DNA of 64,000 nucleotides from Methylophilus sp. QUAN (GCF_015354445.1 NZ_JADKYT010000002.1:682001-746000), one strand, 5' to 3'; counted from the stretch's first letter, positions 1 to 9,542 are shown. The notes: generated by a model from the letters alone, not told the origin. Numbers and translations: made by a program.

Positions 1-499
1 GCTTGCCAACGAGCTTCACATTATTCGATCCAATTTACGGCAAGTAGTATCAACAGATGGCTGGGTGGATGGAAACGGTAATAGTTTCATGCCAGATAGA
101 AATTTAAATTTACTTTCAATGCGAGGGCCATGGACATTAAGACAAGGCAATAAAGCTGGCGAGTTTGATACTTTGAAACAGGAAGTTGTTTTTGGTAAAA
201 CAACACAGGTGACTGTTCAGGAAAACTACTCTGGTAGATCCATGCAAATTATTAACTGGGCAAAGCCAATTACCGGGGAATCGTTCAAGCTATCTGCCTT
301 TTCTAAAGGAGGTGCAACCCTAGCGTTTAAGATAGTTGATAAAACGCAAAAAAAAGTTGTCTTTCAATCGAAAGAACTCAAAAACGAAGAGTTTGAGACT
401 TTTACCTGGCCCACTGATAACTTTTCAATCACATTGATAGTTTCCAGTGGCGTTGGCGATAGCTCTAGTATCAAGGCTGAATTAATCAAACAAAAGTAG
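1..499 (+). CDS. C-terminal part of a secreted protein of unknown function (5' end outside window)
   Basis: The reading frame is open from base 2 to the TAG at 497-499, with no start codon that has a ribosome binding site, so the gene begins upstream of the window. The visible 165 codons align with the C-terminal third of the protein at 601-2079: both have the NELxxIR, LNxLSMRGPW, FDTxKQxVVFG and SGVGxxSS patterns. They are therefore paralogues placed tail to tail. The C-terminal region looks like a beta-sandwich, which is my inference from the alternating hydrophobic pattern. I do not recognise the family and give no function. Confidence 0.75.
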   Translation, partial: LANELHIIRSNLRQVVSTDGWVDGNGNSFMPDRNLNLLSMRGPWTLRQGNKAGEFDTLKQEVVFGKTTQVTVQENYSGRSMQIINWAKPITGESFKLSAFSKGGATLAFKIVDKTQKKVVFQSKELKNEEFETFTWPTDNFSITLIVSSGVGDSSSIKAELIKQK

Positions 500-531
500 C
501 TATAGCTATTTAACATACTACGTGTAGTGAC

Positions 532-591
532 CTGCCCCATGCTGTACTGACATCATCAATAAGCCATACTGATGATTAGGCCGTGGGGCAG
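532..591. terminator. Nested inverted repeat between convergent genes
   Basis: An outer arm CTGCCCCA (532-539) pairs with TGGGGCAG (584-591). Inside it, ATCATCA (552-558) pairs with TGATGAT (570-576) around an 11-base loop. The structure lies between the ends of two convergent paralogous genes. It probably ends transcription from both sides, although no clear T-tract follows. A REP-like repeat is the alternative. Confidence 0.5.
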
Positions 592-600
592 TACTGGTTA

Positions 601-2079
601 TTATTTTACGCGCATTAAATTACCTCTTACACTTGAACCTTGACCAACGCCACTTGTGGCTAACAAGTTAAAGTACAAATCACCAGCTGGCCAATCAAAT
701 GTGACCGTTTGACCATTAGAAAGGTCATAGGTGTCTACTCTTGTTTTCCGCTCTTTATCATAAATAATCAACCTTAGCTTGGCGCCACCCGTTGTAATCG
801 CTGTCAGCTTGAATTTTTCACTGGCGTTGGGTTTAGCCCATGTCACTTGGCTGATAAAACGGTTGGTAGGGTTGGACTGTACAATTGGTGCTGTGGTCGG
901 GCCGAAAACCACCGCCTGTTTCCAAGTATCAAATTGTCCGATACTCGGGTGGTCTTTGTACCAGCCGTTACCCTTGTTTAGCCCCCATGGGCCACGCATA
1001 GATAAAATATTCAAATTTTTGTCTGGGATAAATGGGCTGCCATTTGCATTTATCCAATATTTAGCCGATGTGACCATGCGCAAAGACTGACGAATCAACT
1101 GCAACTCATTGACCGCTTTCATGTTATAGCCATTTTTATGCAAATTAAGCCCTGAGCCTATTTCAGCGTATATCACAAAGGGTGTCTCATAGTTTGCATC
1201 AACAACATAAGCACCAAACACTTTCAAGGTATTCACAATCTTGATTAACTCTGGCGTCTTAACCTTAGAAACGTCAAAGTCTGCTGGTAGCATTAATAAT
1301 GCCCCTTCGGGAATCTGACCAGTATTAATCGCACTATGGGAGTCTGCCGAGGTTGCAGGGAACACATATCCAGGGGCTAAGCCTGTTTGAAACAGTGACA
1401 TGGCAAGCGCATGCGGATAAATTGTGGCGTTACTTAAAAACTCGCTTTTACGAATAATCCCTGCGCAAGCACCGATACCCACAGCCCTGGCACCTTGGTA
1501 ATAATGCGCTGGATCTCCCCAGCCAGAACCATTGATTGGTGACCATGAATATAGGTTTGCAGTCCAAACACCGTTTAACTTTTTAAGTTGCCAGAAAGAA
1601 TGAATTACTCCGCTCGACACATCGTAAATATCTGCATGGCCATCGCCACCAGCTGCCGGCTCGACGTTATCTGGCCAATGTGGTATCACGATCTGCGGCA
1701 GGTACGTTTCTGAATCGGCATCTTTCAAGCCTTTAATGCCTGGAGTAGGTTTTACTGCCATCGGCCCACTTTTATCATCTGCAAAAAAACAGCCTGAAGA
1801 ATAACCGACAGATTCGATTAAAGGGTTATATTTTGCAGTGGGAATCACGAAATTTGAAAAAGTCGGTGAGATGGGTCTGCTGTTCCATAAAGAGCTACTT
1901 GTAAATGGTTTTTCGTAGTATTGCGAAAGGCCCACTTGGTTCGATGCACTATTAGTGGACTGTGCTCGAGACCCTGGAAAATTCGGAGCAACTTCACTAT
2001 TGGCGTGAAAACTGGATAATAAAAAGCCTGTGGCGAGGCAACTCTGGATAATAAAAGACACTTTAGTAGATGCTTTCAT
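601..2079 (-). CDS. Secreted protein of unknown function, paralogue of the partial gene at 1-499
   Basis: A 492-residue protein read from the ATG at 2079, which has a GGAG six bases upstream; the GTG one codon earlier is less likely. Residues 1-30 form a signal peptide (KASTK, hydrophobic stretch, SSFHANS). The mature part has stretches such as PHWPDNVEPAAGGDGHADIY near residue 130 and a C-terminal domain with LNILSMRGPW and SGVGQGSS shared with the neighbouring fragment. No catalytic motif that I can name is visible. The aromatic, glycine-rich mature region fits an exported surface or carbohydrate-active protein, but that is a guess. It stands alone on the minus strand, facing its paralogue. 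Confidence 0.7.
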   Translation of the reverse strand: MKASTKVSFIIQSCLATGFLLSSFHANSEVAPNFPGSRAQSTNSASNQVGLSQYYEKPFTSSSLWNSRPISPTFSNFVIPTAKYNPLIESVGYSSGCFFADDKSGPMAVKPTPGIKGLKDADSETYLPQIVIPHWPDNVEPAAGGDGHADIYDVSSGVIHSFWQLKKLNGVWTANLYSWSPINGSGWGDPAHYYQGARAVGIGACAGIIRKSEFLSNATIYPHALAMSLFQTGLAPGYVFPATSADSHSAINTGQIPEGALLMLPADFDVSKVKTPELIKIVNTLKVFGAYVVDANYETPFVIYAEIGSGLNLHKNGYNMKAVNELQLIRQSLRMVTSAKYWINANGSPFIPDKNLNILSMRGPWGLNKGNGWYKDHPSIGQFDTWKQAVVFGPTTAPIVQSNPTNRFISQVTWAKPNASEKFKLTAITTGGAKLRLIIYDKERKTRVDTYDLSNGQTVTFDWPAGDLYFNLLATSGVGQGSSVRGNLMRVK

Positions 2080-2785
2080 CACTTACTCCTGCAAGGAAAG
2101 GTTATGATTTAAATGATCAGCAAGTTGTAAAGTTGACGCAGTAACTTTAGGGAGCAGATCGATAGACCAATCTAAGACCTATTTCGTACGCTTTACAATG
2201 TTGATTGCACTGATATTTCTGGCCAGCAAAATACGCAGGTGTCGCGTATATATGCTGTCAAGAGCTGAAACACTTTCCAATACCACTTCTAACTCACCTG
2301 CATCATTCAAGCCTTGCGGCCGTTGTTTTGTTTAAGCAGAAAGACTATTGAGATAGCCAAAAGACCCGGTTAATTTTTTTACCCGATTTAGATTCACATC
2401 CCATCGCAAACCTTCAAAAAACAGTCAGAATTTGTCACAGTGTGGATATGGATTTTAAAAAAAGTGACCAATCTGGGTAATTTTGAGAGTGCCTAGACTT
2501 AAAATGCTTACTTTTTCAGGCTCAATATCGAGCTGGAATGTTTAAAGCAAAAAAGATACCATCGTTGATTAGATTGGCTGTGTTTAGTGACAGCTATGGG
2601 GCGCAGAGATATGTAAAGTCAGTCCTCAGAGATTGTTTTTATTGTATTCTTACATGACTACCTACTTTTATTATTGTAAGCAGTAGTCCTTGAGGTTGAT
2701 TTTTCGTTATTTAAAAGTTTTAATAAGGCTTGTTGGGCCAGTAACCTCCTAGCCTAATTAATAACGTATGTGAATTAGGACTTTA
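2080..2785. other. Long non-coding stretch upstream of the polysaccharide block
   Basis: About 700 bases without a supportable gene, separating two divergent units. Near 2424 there is a GTCAGAA...ACAGT motif resembling the dyad upstream of the PEP-CTERM gene at 8716-8750. That may mark a shared regulator of envelope genes, but the match is short. The last 100 bases are AT-rich and should hold the promoter of the glycosyltransferase operon. I could not fix its -35 and -10 elements. Confidence 0.3.
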
Positions 2786-3976
2786 ATGCTATTCATCCAG
2801 ATTATTTATAGCCTTTTAATTATTGTTTTTGCTATCCCGACCTTAGTTTTATTTATTCAAGTTTTTTTCGCTGCCTTTGCCTCTCGTAAAGCAAGAGTGA
2901 ATGTAAATGATGCTATTACTGATCGCGTGACAGTTCTAATTCCCGCACATAATGAATCCAGTAACATTCTCCCAACACTAGCGTCTCTAAAAGCGCAGTC
3001 AACAAAAGTAGAGGTATTAGTAGTTGCGGACAACTGCGAAGATGACACGGCCCACATAGCCCGTGCAGCAGGCGCCACAGCGGTTGAGCGATTTGATCAG
3101 AGCCTACGTGGTAAAGGTTATGCGCTAGACTTTGGTGTGCGTCATTTAGCTAAAGAGGCAGCACCTGATTATGTGGTGATCGTTGATGCAGATTGTGTGC
3201 TGGAGTCTAATGCCATCACTGCACTGATCAACACGGCAAAACATGAGGCTCGCCCAGTGCAAGCCTGCTATTTAATGAGATCATCTGCTCAGTCATCCAT
3301 AAAAACTAAAATAGCAGAGTTTGCATGGCTGCTTAAAAACTTTGTCCGGCCTTTGGGTTTTATGCAATTGAGGTTGCCGTGCCAATTGACAGGCTCGGGG
3401 ATGGCTTTTTCATGGAGCCTCATCTCCAAGGTTAACTTTGCGAGCGGACACATTGTCGAGGATATGAAAATGGGGCTGGATTTTGCAGACATTGGATTTG
3501 CCCCAGTTTTTTGCCCAGCAGCACTTGTTTATAGTGACTTCCCTGTAAATGAAGAAGGGATAAAAACCCAGCGCACGCGCTGGGAGCATGGTCATTTAGG
3601 GATTATTATTAAGGATGTTCCTAGCGTACTACGGAAAGGCATTACGCATAAAAACCTCAATTTATTCGCAATGGGCATAGACTTAATCGTCCCTCCATTG
3701 TCTTTAATGGCCATCATGCTAATGTCTTTGTTGATGGGCGGTTTGGCGCTCACGCTTATTTCGAACGCCTTTGCATCACTATTGGTCAACGCTGTAGCAG
3801 TGTTTGCTATATTTGTCATATCTATTATGCTTTTCTGGCTTGCCTATGGTCGCAAAGCAATTAGCTTGGGGCAATTACTAAGTATCCCGTATTACATCCT
3901 GATGAAGCTGCCTATTTATGCGAAATTTATTTTTCATCGGCAATCAGAATGGGTCCGTTCAAAACGTGATGAGTAA
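2786..3976 (+). CDS. Membrane glycosyltransferase, family 2
   Basis: A 396-residue membrane glycosyltransferase. One transmembrane helix lies at residues 3-27. The GT2 catalytic domain follows: VLIPAHNES near 49, ADNCEDDT near 78, the metal-binding VDADC near 129, the ED of EDMKMGLD near 224 and the QRTRW signature near 261. At least two helices follow (about 295-325 and 335-355). The ED plus QxxRW pattern is typical of processive polymer synthases, with the active site facing the cytoplasm. The start is the ATG after a TAGGA. It opens the block with WecB-like, GalE, ManC-like and phosphomannomutase genes, so a role in exopolysaccharide or lipid-linked glycan assembly is inferred. The sugar donor cannot be read from the sequence. 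Confidence 0.85.
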   Translation: MLFIQIIYSLLIIVFAIPTLVLFIQVFFAAFASRKARVNVNDAITDRVTVLIPAHNESSNILPTLASLKAQSTKVEVLVVADNCEDDTAHIARAAGATAVERFDQSLRGKGYALDFGVRHLAKEAAPDYVVIVDADCVLESNAITALINTAKHEARPVQACYLMRSSAQSSIKTKIAEFAWLLKNFVRPLGFMQLRLPCQLTGSGMAFSWSLISKVNFASGHIVEDMKMGLDFADIGFAPVFCPAALVYSDFPVNEEGIKTQRTRWEHGHLGIIIKDVPSVLRKGITHKNLNLFAMGIDLIVPPLSLMAIMLMSLLMGGLALTLISNAFASLLVNAVAVFAIFVISIMLFWLAYGRKAISLGQLLSIPYYILMKLPIYAKFIFHRQSEWVRSKRDE

Positions 3977-4020
3977 CTTTTGCCTTCGCCCCATAGGTAA
4001 CATCAACTTAAGTTAAAGAT

Positions 4021-4788
4021 ATGATTAATAAAATAGAAATGTTTGGTATTACCATCCACAAGTTTTCGATGAAAGAGACAGTCGATGTGCTACAGGAATG
4101 GCTGCAATTCGGAGGCAACGACTGTAAATATGTTGTTACACCCAATGTAGACCATGTTGTGCAGTTGGAGAAAAATTCAGCATTCAAACAGGCTTATGCC
4201 CATGCCGCTATGGTTGTCGCAGATGGAAAACCAGTTGTGCTGGCGTCAAAACTGCTGGGTAAACCATTACCGGAAACCGTGCCTGGCAGTGACTTGGTGC
4301 CGAATATATTTACCCGTTTTCAACAAAACAATTTGCCACTCAGAATATACTTACTTGGCGCCATGCCTGGTGTAGGTGAAGTAGCTGCCGCGAATATCAA
4401 ATCACAATGGCCAGTGGTTGAAGTGGTTGGTATATTGAGTCCGGACTTTGGTTTTGAGAAAGACAGTGATTATTGCGAGCGGATTTGCCAATCCGTGGCA
4501 AATGCCAAAGCAGATTTACTGGTCATCGGCCTGGGGGCGCCCAAGCAAGAAATCTGGGTGGATAAATATGCACATAAGCTGCCTGTCAAAGTCGCGTTGT
4601 GTGTTGGTGCCACCATTGATTTTCTGGCAGGCAACAAACCCAGGGCTCCGATGTGGATGCGCAAGTTTGGCCTGGAGTGGCTACATAGAATGTGTTCAGA
4701 GCCGAAACGCCTGGTAAAAAGATATTTAGTCGATGCAATTATTTTCCCCAAACTCTTCTTTAGGGAGTGGATGGCGCCTAGAAAATAA
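4021..4788 (+). CDS. WecB/TagA/CpsF family glycosyltransferase (GT26)
   Basis: A 255-residue cytoplasmic enzyme with the family landmarks: TPNVDHVV near 41, VADGKPVV near 66, PGSDLVP near 88, LGAMPGVGE near 113, GLGAPKQEIW near 170 and a C-terminal basic RKFGLEWLHR segment that probably docks on the membrane. Characterised members move ManNAcA, ManNAc or glucose from a nucleotide donor to an undecaprenyl-linked sugar. It starts 45 bases after the GT2 gene and 41 before galE, so it is probably in the same transcript. Its likely job is an early or second sugar transfer on the lipid carrier. Confidence 0.88.
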   Translation: MINKIEMFGITIHKFSMKETVDVLQEWLQFGGNDCKYVVTPNVDHVVQLEKNSAFKQAYAHAAMVVADGKPVVLASKLLGKPLPETVPGSDLVPNIFTRFQQNNLPLRIYLLGAMPGVGEVAAANIKSQWPVVEVVGILSPDFGFEKDSDYCERICQSVANAKADLLVIGLGAPKQEIWVDKYAHKLPVKVALCVGATIDFLAGNKPRAPMWMRKFGLEWLHRMCSEPKRLVKRYLVDAIIFPKLFFREWMAPRK

Positions 4789-4828
4789 TCTTGATGCCTA
4801 TCAATAGTTTTAAATGAAAGCCGAATAA

Positions 4829-5803
4829 ATGCGAGTGTTAGTCGTAGGCGGAGCAGGTTATATTGGCTCACATATGGTCAAAATGTTGCTGGGTGCCGGC
4901 CACGAGGTGATCACACTGGATAATCTGTCTAGCGGTCACCGTGATGCGGTGCTAGGTGGCACCTTTGTGGAAGGTGATTTGGCAGATCCAGCATGCCTGA
5001 GTCAAGTATTTAAGCAGCATCAGCCAGAATCGGTCATGCATTTTGCCTCTTATATTCAGGTTGGAGAATCTGTGCGCAAGCCAGACATCTACTACCGCAA
5101 TAATGTGACCAATACGCTGAATTTGCTGGATGCCATGTTGCAGTTTGATGTGAGGAAATTCATTTTTTCATCCACCGCAGCGGTATTTGGTGAGCCTGAT
5201 TACGTGCCGATTGATGAAGCCCATCCTAACCGCCCATTGAATCCTTATGGACGCTCAAAGTGGATGATTGAACAAGTGCTGGCCGACTATGACAAAGCGT
5301 TCGATTTACGCTCAGTCTGCTTGCGTTACTTTAATGCAGCAGGCGCTGACCCTGAAGGTCAACTGGGTGAACGCCACGATCCAGAAACGCATTTGATTCC
5401 ATTGATCCTGCAGGCGGCCTCTGGTCGACGCGATAGTATTCAGGTCTTTGGTCGTGATTACGACACACCTGATGGCACCTGCATTCGCGACTATATTCAT
5501 ATTGTAGACCTGTGTTCTGCACATTTGGCAGCACTGGAATACTTGAATAAAGGCGGCGGTAGCGATCGCTTCAACCTTGGTAATGGCTCCGGATTTTCTG
5601 TACAGGAAGTCATTGATGCCGTACAAAAAGTATCAGGCAAACCGGTCACGGTGATTAACGGCCCAAGGCGTGAAGGGGATCCAGCCAGGCTGGTGGCCGA
5701 TGCCAAACGTGCAAGAAATATACTGGCATGGCAGCCCCGCTTTACTGATCTGGAAACCATCGTTGCGCACGCATGGCAGTGGGAACGCAAGCAGTTAAAT
5801 TAA
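4829..5803 (+). CDS. galE: UDP-glucose 4-epimerase
   Basis: A 324-residue short-chain dehydrogenase-type epimerase that interconverts UDP-glucose and UDP-galactose, or the GlcNAc/GalNAc pair. The NAD-binding GGAGYIGSH is at residues 7-15, the catalytic SSTAAVFG near 113 and YGRSK near 137, followed by LRYFNAAGA near 165, which lines the sugar pocket. Its length matches bacterial GalE. Its place among polysaccharide genes suggests it supplies galactose-type donors to them. It could act on another UDP-sugar, since sequence alone does not separate these specificities. Confidence 0.9.
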   Translation: MRVLVVGGAGYIGSHMVKMLLGAGHEVITLDNLSSGHRDAVLGGTFVEGDLADPACLSQVFKQHQPESVMHFASYIQVGESVRKPDIYYRNNVTNTLNLLDAMLQFDVRKFIFSSTAAVFGEPDYVPIDEAHPNRPLNPYGRSKWMIEQVLADYDKAFDLRSVCLRYFNAAGADPEGQLGERHDPETHLIPLILQAASGRRDSIQVFGRDYDTPDGTCIRDYIHIVDLCSAHLAALEYLNKGGGSDRFNLGNGSGFSVQEVIDAVQKVSGKPVTVINGPRREGDPARLVADAKRARNILAWQPRFTDLETIVAHAWQWERKQLN

Positions 5804-5836
5804 CGAATTCAAAATACAGGCATAAGGTTGATACAG

Positions 5837-7249
5837 ATGAAAATTGTTCCAGTGATTCTTTCTGGTGGTTCCGGCACTCGTTTATGGCCTTTATCACGTG
5901 CAGTATTGCCTAAGCAGCTGTTGCCCTTGGTCACTGAAAATACCATGCTGCAAGAAACGCTGCTGAGGCTTTCCAGTTGGGCCGATGTGGAGTCGCCAAT
6001 TGTGGTATGTGGCAATGATCATCGCTTTCTCGTCGCAGAGCAGTTGCGTTTGGTTGGCCTCAATCCAGAAGCCATTGTGCTGGAGCCTGTCGCGCGCAAT
6101 ACGGCACCTGCCATCGCAGCAGCGGCCATTGCCCTCAAGGATAAAGAGGTCTTGATGCTGGTATTACCAGCAGATCATGTGATTACCGATGTAGCGGCCT
6201 TTGAAGCTGCCGTACGTCGCGCCAGTGTGGCCGCAGAGCAGGGCAGGCTGGTGACGTTTGGCATTAAACCAACGCACCCTGAAACGGGTTATGGTTATAT
6301 TCAATCGGGCAACACACTTGGTGATGCCGAGGGTTGCTTTGAAGTGGCGCGTTTTGTAGAGAAACCTGATGCAGCCACAGCACAGCAATACCTGGATGCC
6401 GGTAACTTTAACTGGAATAGCGGGATGTTTTTGTTTAAACCGGCGGTCTTCCTGGGCGAGTTGCAACAATATGCGCCTGCCATGGTGAGCGCTGTGTCCA
6501 AAGCGGTTGAACAAAGTTACAAAGACCTGGATTTTGTGCGCCTGCACGAAGCCTCATTTGCTGAGTCACCTTCAGATTCGATTGACTACGCGGTCATGGA
6601 AAAAACCAAACTGGCAGCGGTTGTCCCGGCAAGCATGGGCTGGAATGATGTTGGCTCTTGGACAGCATTAAAAGACGTGCAGCCAAATGACGAGGCGGGC
6701 AATGCTGCACGTGGCGATGTGTTTCTGAAAAACGTCAAAAACACATTGATACGCGCCGAGCATAGATTTGTCGCTGCCGTCGGCGTGGAAGATTTACTGA
6801 TTGTAGAAACCGGTGATGCAGTGCTGGTGGCGCATCGGGACTGTGCACAGGATGTAAAAAACATTGTCGATCATCTCAAGGCCAGTGGTCGGACCGAGCA
6901 TCAGGTGCATCCACGCGTTTATCGCCCATGGGGCTGGTATGAGGGCATTGATGTCGGTGAGCGCTTCCAGGTGAAGCGGATTATGGTCAAACCTGGTGAG
7001 AAACTGTCGCTGCAAATGCACCATCATCGCGCCGAGCACTGGGTGGTCGTGAGCGGGTCAGCCATGATTACCGTCGATGGTCAGACCAAGCTGTTTACCG
7101 AAAATGAATCGACCTACATCCCGATTGGCTCCACACATCGCTTGGAAAACCCAGGCAAATTACCATTGCATTTGATTGAAGTGCAATCTGGCAGCTATCT
7201 GGGCGAAGATGATATTGTCCGTTATGAAGATACCTATGGCCGCAACTAA
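5837..7249 (+). CDS. manC: Bifunctional mannose-1-phosphate guanylyltransferase / mannose-6-phosphate isomerase
   Basis: A type-II bifunctional enzyme of 470 residues that makes GDP-mannose. The nucleotidyltransferase half has LSGGSGTRLWPLSR near residue 8, LPADHVI near 113 and NWNSGMFLF near 193. The C-terminal isomerase cupin has RPWGWYEGIDVGERF near 360 and the metal-binding QMHHHRAEHWVVVSG near 394. I chose the ATG at 5837, nine bases after AAGG, over the TTG three codons upstream. The phosphomannomutase starts inside or just after the stop codon. Together the two enzymes convert fructose-6-phosphate to GDP-mannose for the polysaccharide block. Confidence 0.9.
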   Translation: MKIVPVILSGGSGTRLWPLSRAVLPKQLLPLVTENTMLQETLLRLSSWADVESPIVVCGNDHRFLVAEQLRLVGLNPEAIVLEPVARNTAPAIAAAAIALKDKEVLMLVLPADHVITDVAAFEAAVRRASVAAEQGRLVTFGIKPTHPETGYGYIQSGNTLGDAEGCFEVARFVEKPDAATAQQYLDAGNFNWNSGMFLFKPAVFLGELQQYAPAMVSAVSKAVEQSYKDLDFVRLHEASFAESPSDSIDYAVMEKTKLAAVVPASMGWNDVGSWTALKDVQPNDEAGNAARGDVFLKNVKNTLIRAEHRFVAAVGVEDLLIVETGDAVLVAHRDCAQDVKNIVDHLKASGRTEHQVHPRVYRPWGWYEGIDVGERFQVKRIMVKPGEKLSLQMHHHRAEHWVVVSGSAMITVDGQTKLFTENESTYIPIGSTHRLENPGKLPLHLIEVQSGSYLGEDDIVRYEDTYGRN

Positions 7250-8681
7250 GATGCAAGGTACTGATGTGTTACAAGCAGTGATGCAGCAAAGCGGTGTGGC
7301 CTTTGGCACCAGTGGTGCCAGAGGATTGGTGACTGCCATGACAGACGAGGTGTGTGCAGCTTACACGCAAGCGTTTATCCAGACACTCAAGCAGTCTTTT
7401 AACTTTAAGCAGGTGGCGATTGCCATTGACTTGCGTCCCAGCAGCCCAAGAATTGCCACCGCTTGTGTCGCGATGCTTGAGCAGCTAGGTCTGGAGGTTG
7501 TTTTTTGCGGGGCGATTCCCACTCCGGCGCTTGCCTTGTTTGCACAAACGCGCAATATACCTGGCATCATGGTGACCGGCAGCCATATTCCATTTGACCG
7601 TAATGGCCTCAAGTTCTACCGTCCTGACGGTGAAATCAGCAAGGCCGACGAAAGCGCCATGCTGGCATGTGAGTTGCAGCCATTTGCCGGAGTATCATCT
7701 GCTTTACCGGCAGAAGATCTCACAGCCAAAAATGCGTATATCCAGCGCTATAAAGACTTGCTGGGCGAGGGCACCCTCGCAGGCCAAACACTGGCAGTGT
7801 ACCAACACTCCAGCGTTGGCCGTGATTTGATGCCACAATTACTGCGCGAATTAGGTGCCGAAGTCATTTGCCTGGCGCGCTCGGATACCTTTGTCCCGAT
7901 TGATACCGAGGCAGTTTCTGCAGAGGATATGCAGAAGGGATTGGATTGGGCCAAGGAATATTCTGTAGACGCAATTATTTCAACCGATGGCGATGGTGAC
8001 CGCCCTTTAATGAGCGATGAAAAAGGGCAGTGGTTACGTGGTGATATTGTGGGGTTGCTGACAGCACACGCACTCAATATCACGCATCTGGCGGTGCCTG
8101 TCAGTTGTAACACGGCCATCGAGACCAGTGGCGCATTTAAGCAAGTCACACGCACACGCATAGGTTCGCCTTATGTAATTGCTGGCATGGAAACGTTGCA
8201 AGAAAACGGCGCCAGCAGCGTGGCCGGTTTTGAAGCTAACGGTGGCTTCTTGTTAGGCTCAACCGTGCCGGCCTACCCAACATTGGCACCACTGCCAACC
8301 CGTGATGCAGTATTGCCTGTGGTCTGTCTGCTGGCACAATCAAAACGCCAAAACCAACCGCTTTCTGCGTTGGTAGCCTCATTGCCGCAACGGTATACGG
8401 CTAGTGATCGCCTGCAAAATTTTGCAACAGAAAAAAGTAAGGCCTTGCTTGAAAACTGGTCCAGTTCAGCACAACAAATGTTGCAAGCGCTGAATCTGGA
8501 TGAAACGGTTTCCAGTGTTGACGCCACGGATGGCCTTAGAGTGACCTGTCAGTCAGGCAACATCGTTCATTTACGTCCATCAGGTAACGCGCCAGAACTC
8601 AGGTGTTATGTCGAAACTAACTCCGCAATATCGTCAAATCAACTTGTTGATGTGATTCTGAAACAGCTGGCTTGCCTCTAA
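7236..8681 (+). CDS. Phosphomannomutase / phosphoglucomutase
   Basis: An alpha-D-phosphohexomutase of about 480 residues. The catalytic phosphoserine loop reads VTGSHIPFDRNG near 110, where most relatives have T-A-S-H-N-P. The metal loop is DGDGDRP near 250, the sugar-binding loop GFEANGG near 330 and the phosphate loop RPSGNAPELR near 450. Two starts are plausible: ATG 7236, overlapping manC, and ATG 7251, directly after its stop. Both lack a strong ribosome binding site, as expected for translational coupling. It would convert mannose-6-phosphate to mannose-1-phosphate for the ManC reaction. The TGSHIP loop is a mild deviation from TASHNP. Confidence 0.88.
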   Translation: MAATKMQGTDVLQAVMQQSGVAFGTSGARGLVTAMTDEVCAAYTQAFIQTLKQSFNFKQVAIAIDLRPSSPRIATACVAMLEQLGLEVVFCGAIPTPALALFAQTRNIPGIMVTGSHIPFDRNGLKFYRPDGEISKADESAMLACELQPFAGVSSALPAEDLTAKNAYIQRYKDLLGEGTLAGQTLAVYQHSSVGRDLMPQLLRELGAEVICLARSDTFVPIDTEAVSAEDMQKGLDWAKEYSVDAIISTDGDGDRPLMSDEKGQWLRGDIVGLLTAHALNITHLAVPVSCNTAIETSGAFKQVTRTRIGSPYVIAGMETLQENGASSVAGFEANGGFLLGSTVPAYPTLAPLPTRDAVLPVVCLLAQSKRQNQPLSALVASLPQRYTASDRLQNFATEKSKALLENWSSSAQQMLQALNLDETVSSVDATDGLRVTCQSGNIVHLRPSGNAPELRCYVETNSAISSNQLVDVILKQLACL

Positions 8682-8715
8682 TCACTTACTATCGCATTTA
8701 AAATAAAAGAATCAC

Positions 8716-8750
8716 GTCAGAAATATAGTCCCTACTGTCATATTTCTGAC
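8716..8750. promoter_or_regulatory. Perfect 11-bp dyad upstream of PEP-CTERM gene
   Basis: GTCAGAAATAT (8716-8726) and its exact complement ATATTTCTGAC (8740-8750) are separated by 13 bases. The structure lies 35 bases after the mutase stop and about 290 bases before the PEP-CTERM start. It has no T-tract, so a regulator-binding site is at least as likely as a terminator. A weak sigma-54-like GG-N10-GC element follows at 8802-8817. Confidence 0.45.
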
Positions 8751-9038
8751 AAATTCTTTTGCTATGTTTTGTAAAGTCCCGGTACAATAAGTGCATTGAA
8801 ATGGTGCATTACACGCAACACCTTTCAAAATGGTGGTGCAATTCAAACATATTCTAAAATTTCAAGCACCTGCCACCCATTGAAAATTAAATACAAATCA
8901 ATGGGTTATAAAAAAACAAAGAACCTGGTCTATTTTTTGCTTATTAACAATCATAAAGTGATTGGTCAATTTGGGCTATATAAAAGTAGCTCTCGACATA
9001 ATAAGATGACCACAATTCACTTTCCGAGGAGAAGTAGC

Positions 9039-9542
9039 ATGTTTATGCAATGGCTAAAAAATGTATCAATTGTGACCGCATCTGTTGTTGCGTTCACTGG
9101 CAATGCGAATGCCACCAACGTCACTTTAAGCTATGGTGACACCCCTTTACTCGTCTCTGTAAATCGTGATGCAGGCGTCATCGGTGCGTTTAACTTCACG
9201 GATATTTATGACTTATTTATTGACCCCTCCTTAACATTCTCTCTTCCATTTACTTTCAAAACGACAGAGCTGGAAGAGCCTGCATACAACATCGTGGATG
9301 GAACCTTAACCTATGGTCTCTATGACTCCTCCAATACATTGCTGACTGGGCCATATCTCTTAGCAGCAGGTGAGTCTTACCAGTTAAGGGTTTCTGGCAC
9401 TGCTGACGGATTTAGCGGTGGACAATATTTCTTAAGCACCAATGTGAGCACTCCAGTACCTGAGCCAGACTTGGCCTTGATCATGCTGGCGGGCCTGGGC
9501 ATGATTAGCCTGGTGTCTGCGCGTAAATCACATTCTGCTTAA
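9039..9542 (+). CDS. PEP-CTERM sorted secreted protein (FxDxF-like)
   Basis: The start chosen is ATG 9039, which has GAGGAG eight bases upstream and begins a clear signal peptide (residues 1-25, ending GNANAT). The upstream in-frame extension to 8796 has no signal character. The 167-residue product has FNFTDIYDLF near residue 46 and a C-terminal sorting tag: VPEPDLA, a hydrophobic helix with AGLGMISLV, then ARKSHSA. PEP-CTERM proteins are exported, then processed by an exosortase in the inner membrane. They are commonly encoded near exopolysaccharide genes, as here. No exosortase is in the window. The specific function is unknown. Confidence 0.85.
   Translation: MFMQWLKNVSIVTASVVAFTGNANATNVTLSYGDTPLLVSVNRDAGVIGAFNFTDIYDLFIDPSLTFSLPFTFKTTELEEPAYNIVDGTLTYGLYDSSNTLLTGPYLLAAGESYQLRVSGTADGFSGGQYFLSTNVSTPVPEPDLALIMLAGLGMISLVSARKSHSA

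Noticed and set aside
65-499. Complete 144-residue gene starting at GTG 65
   Set aside because: The frame is open to the window edge and the upstream codons align with the paralogue, so the true start lies outside.
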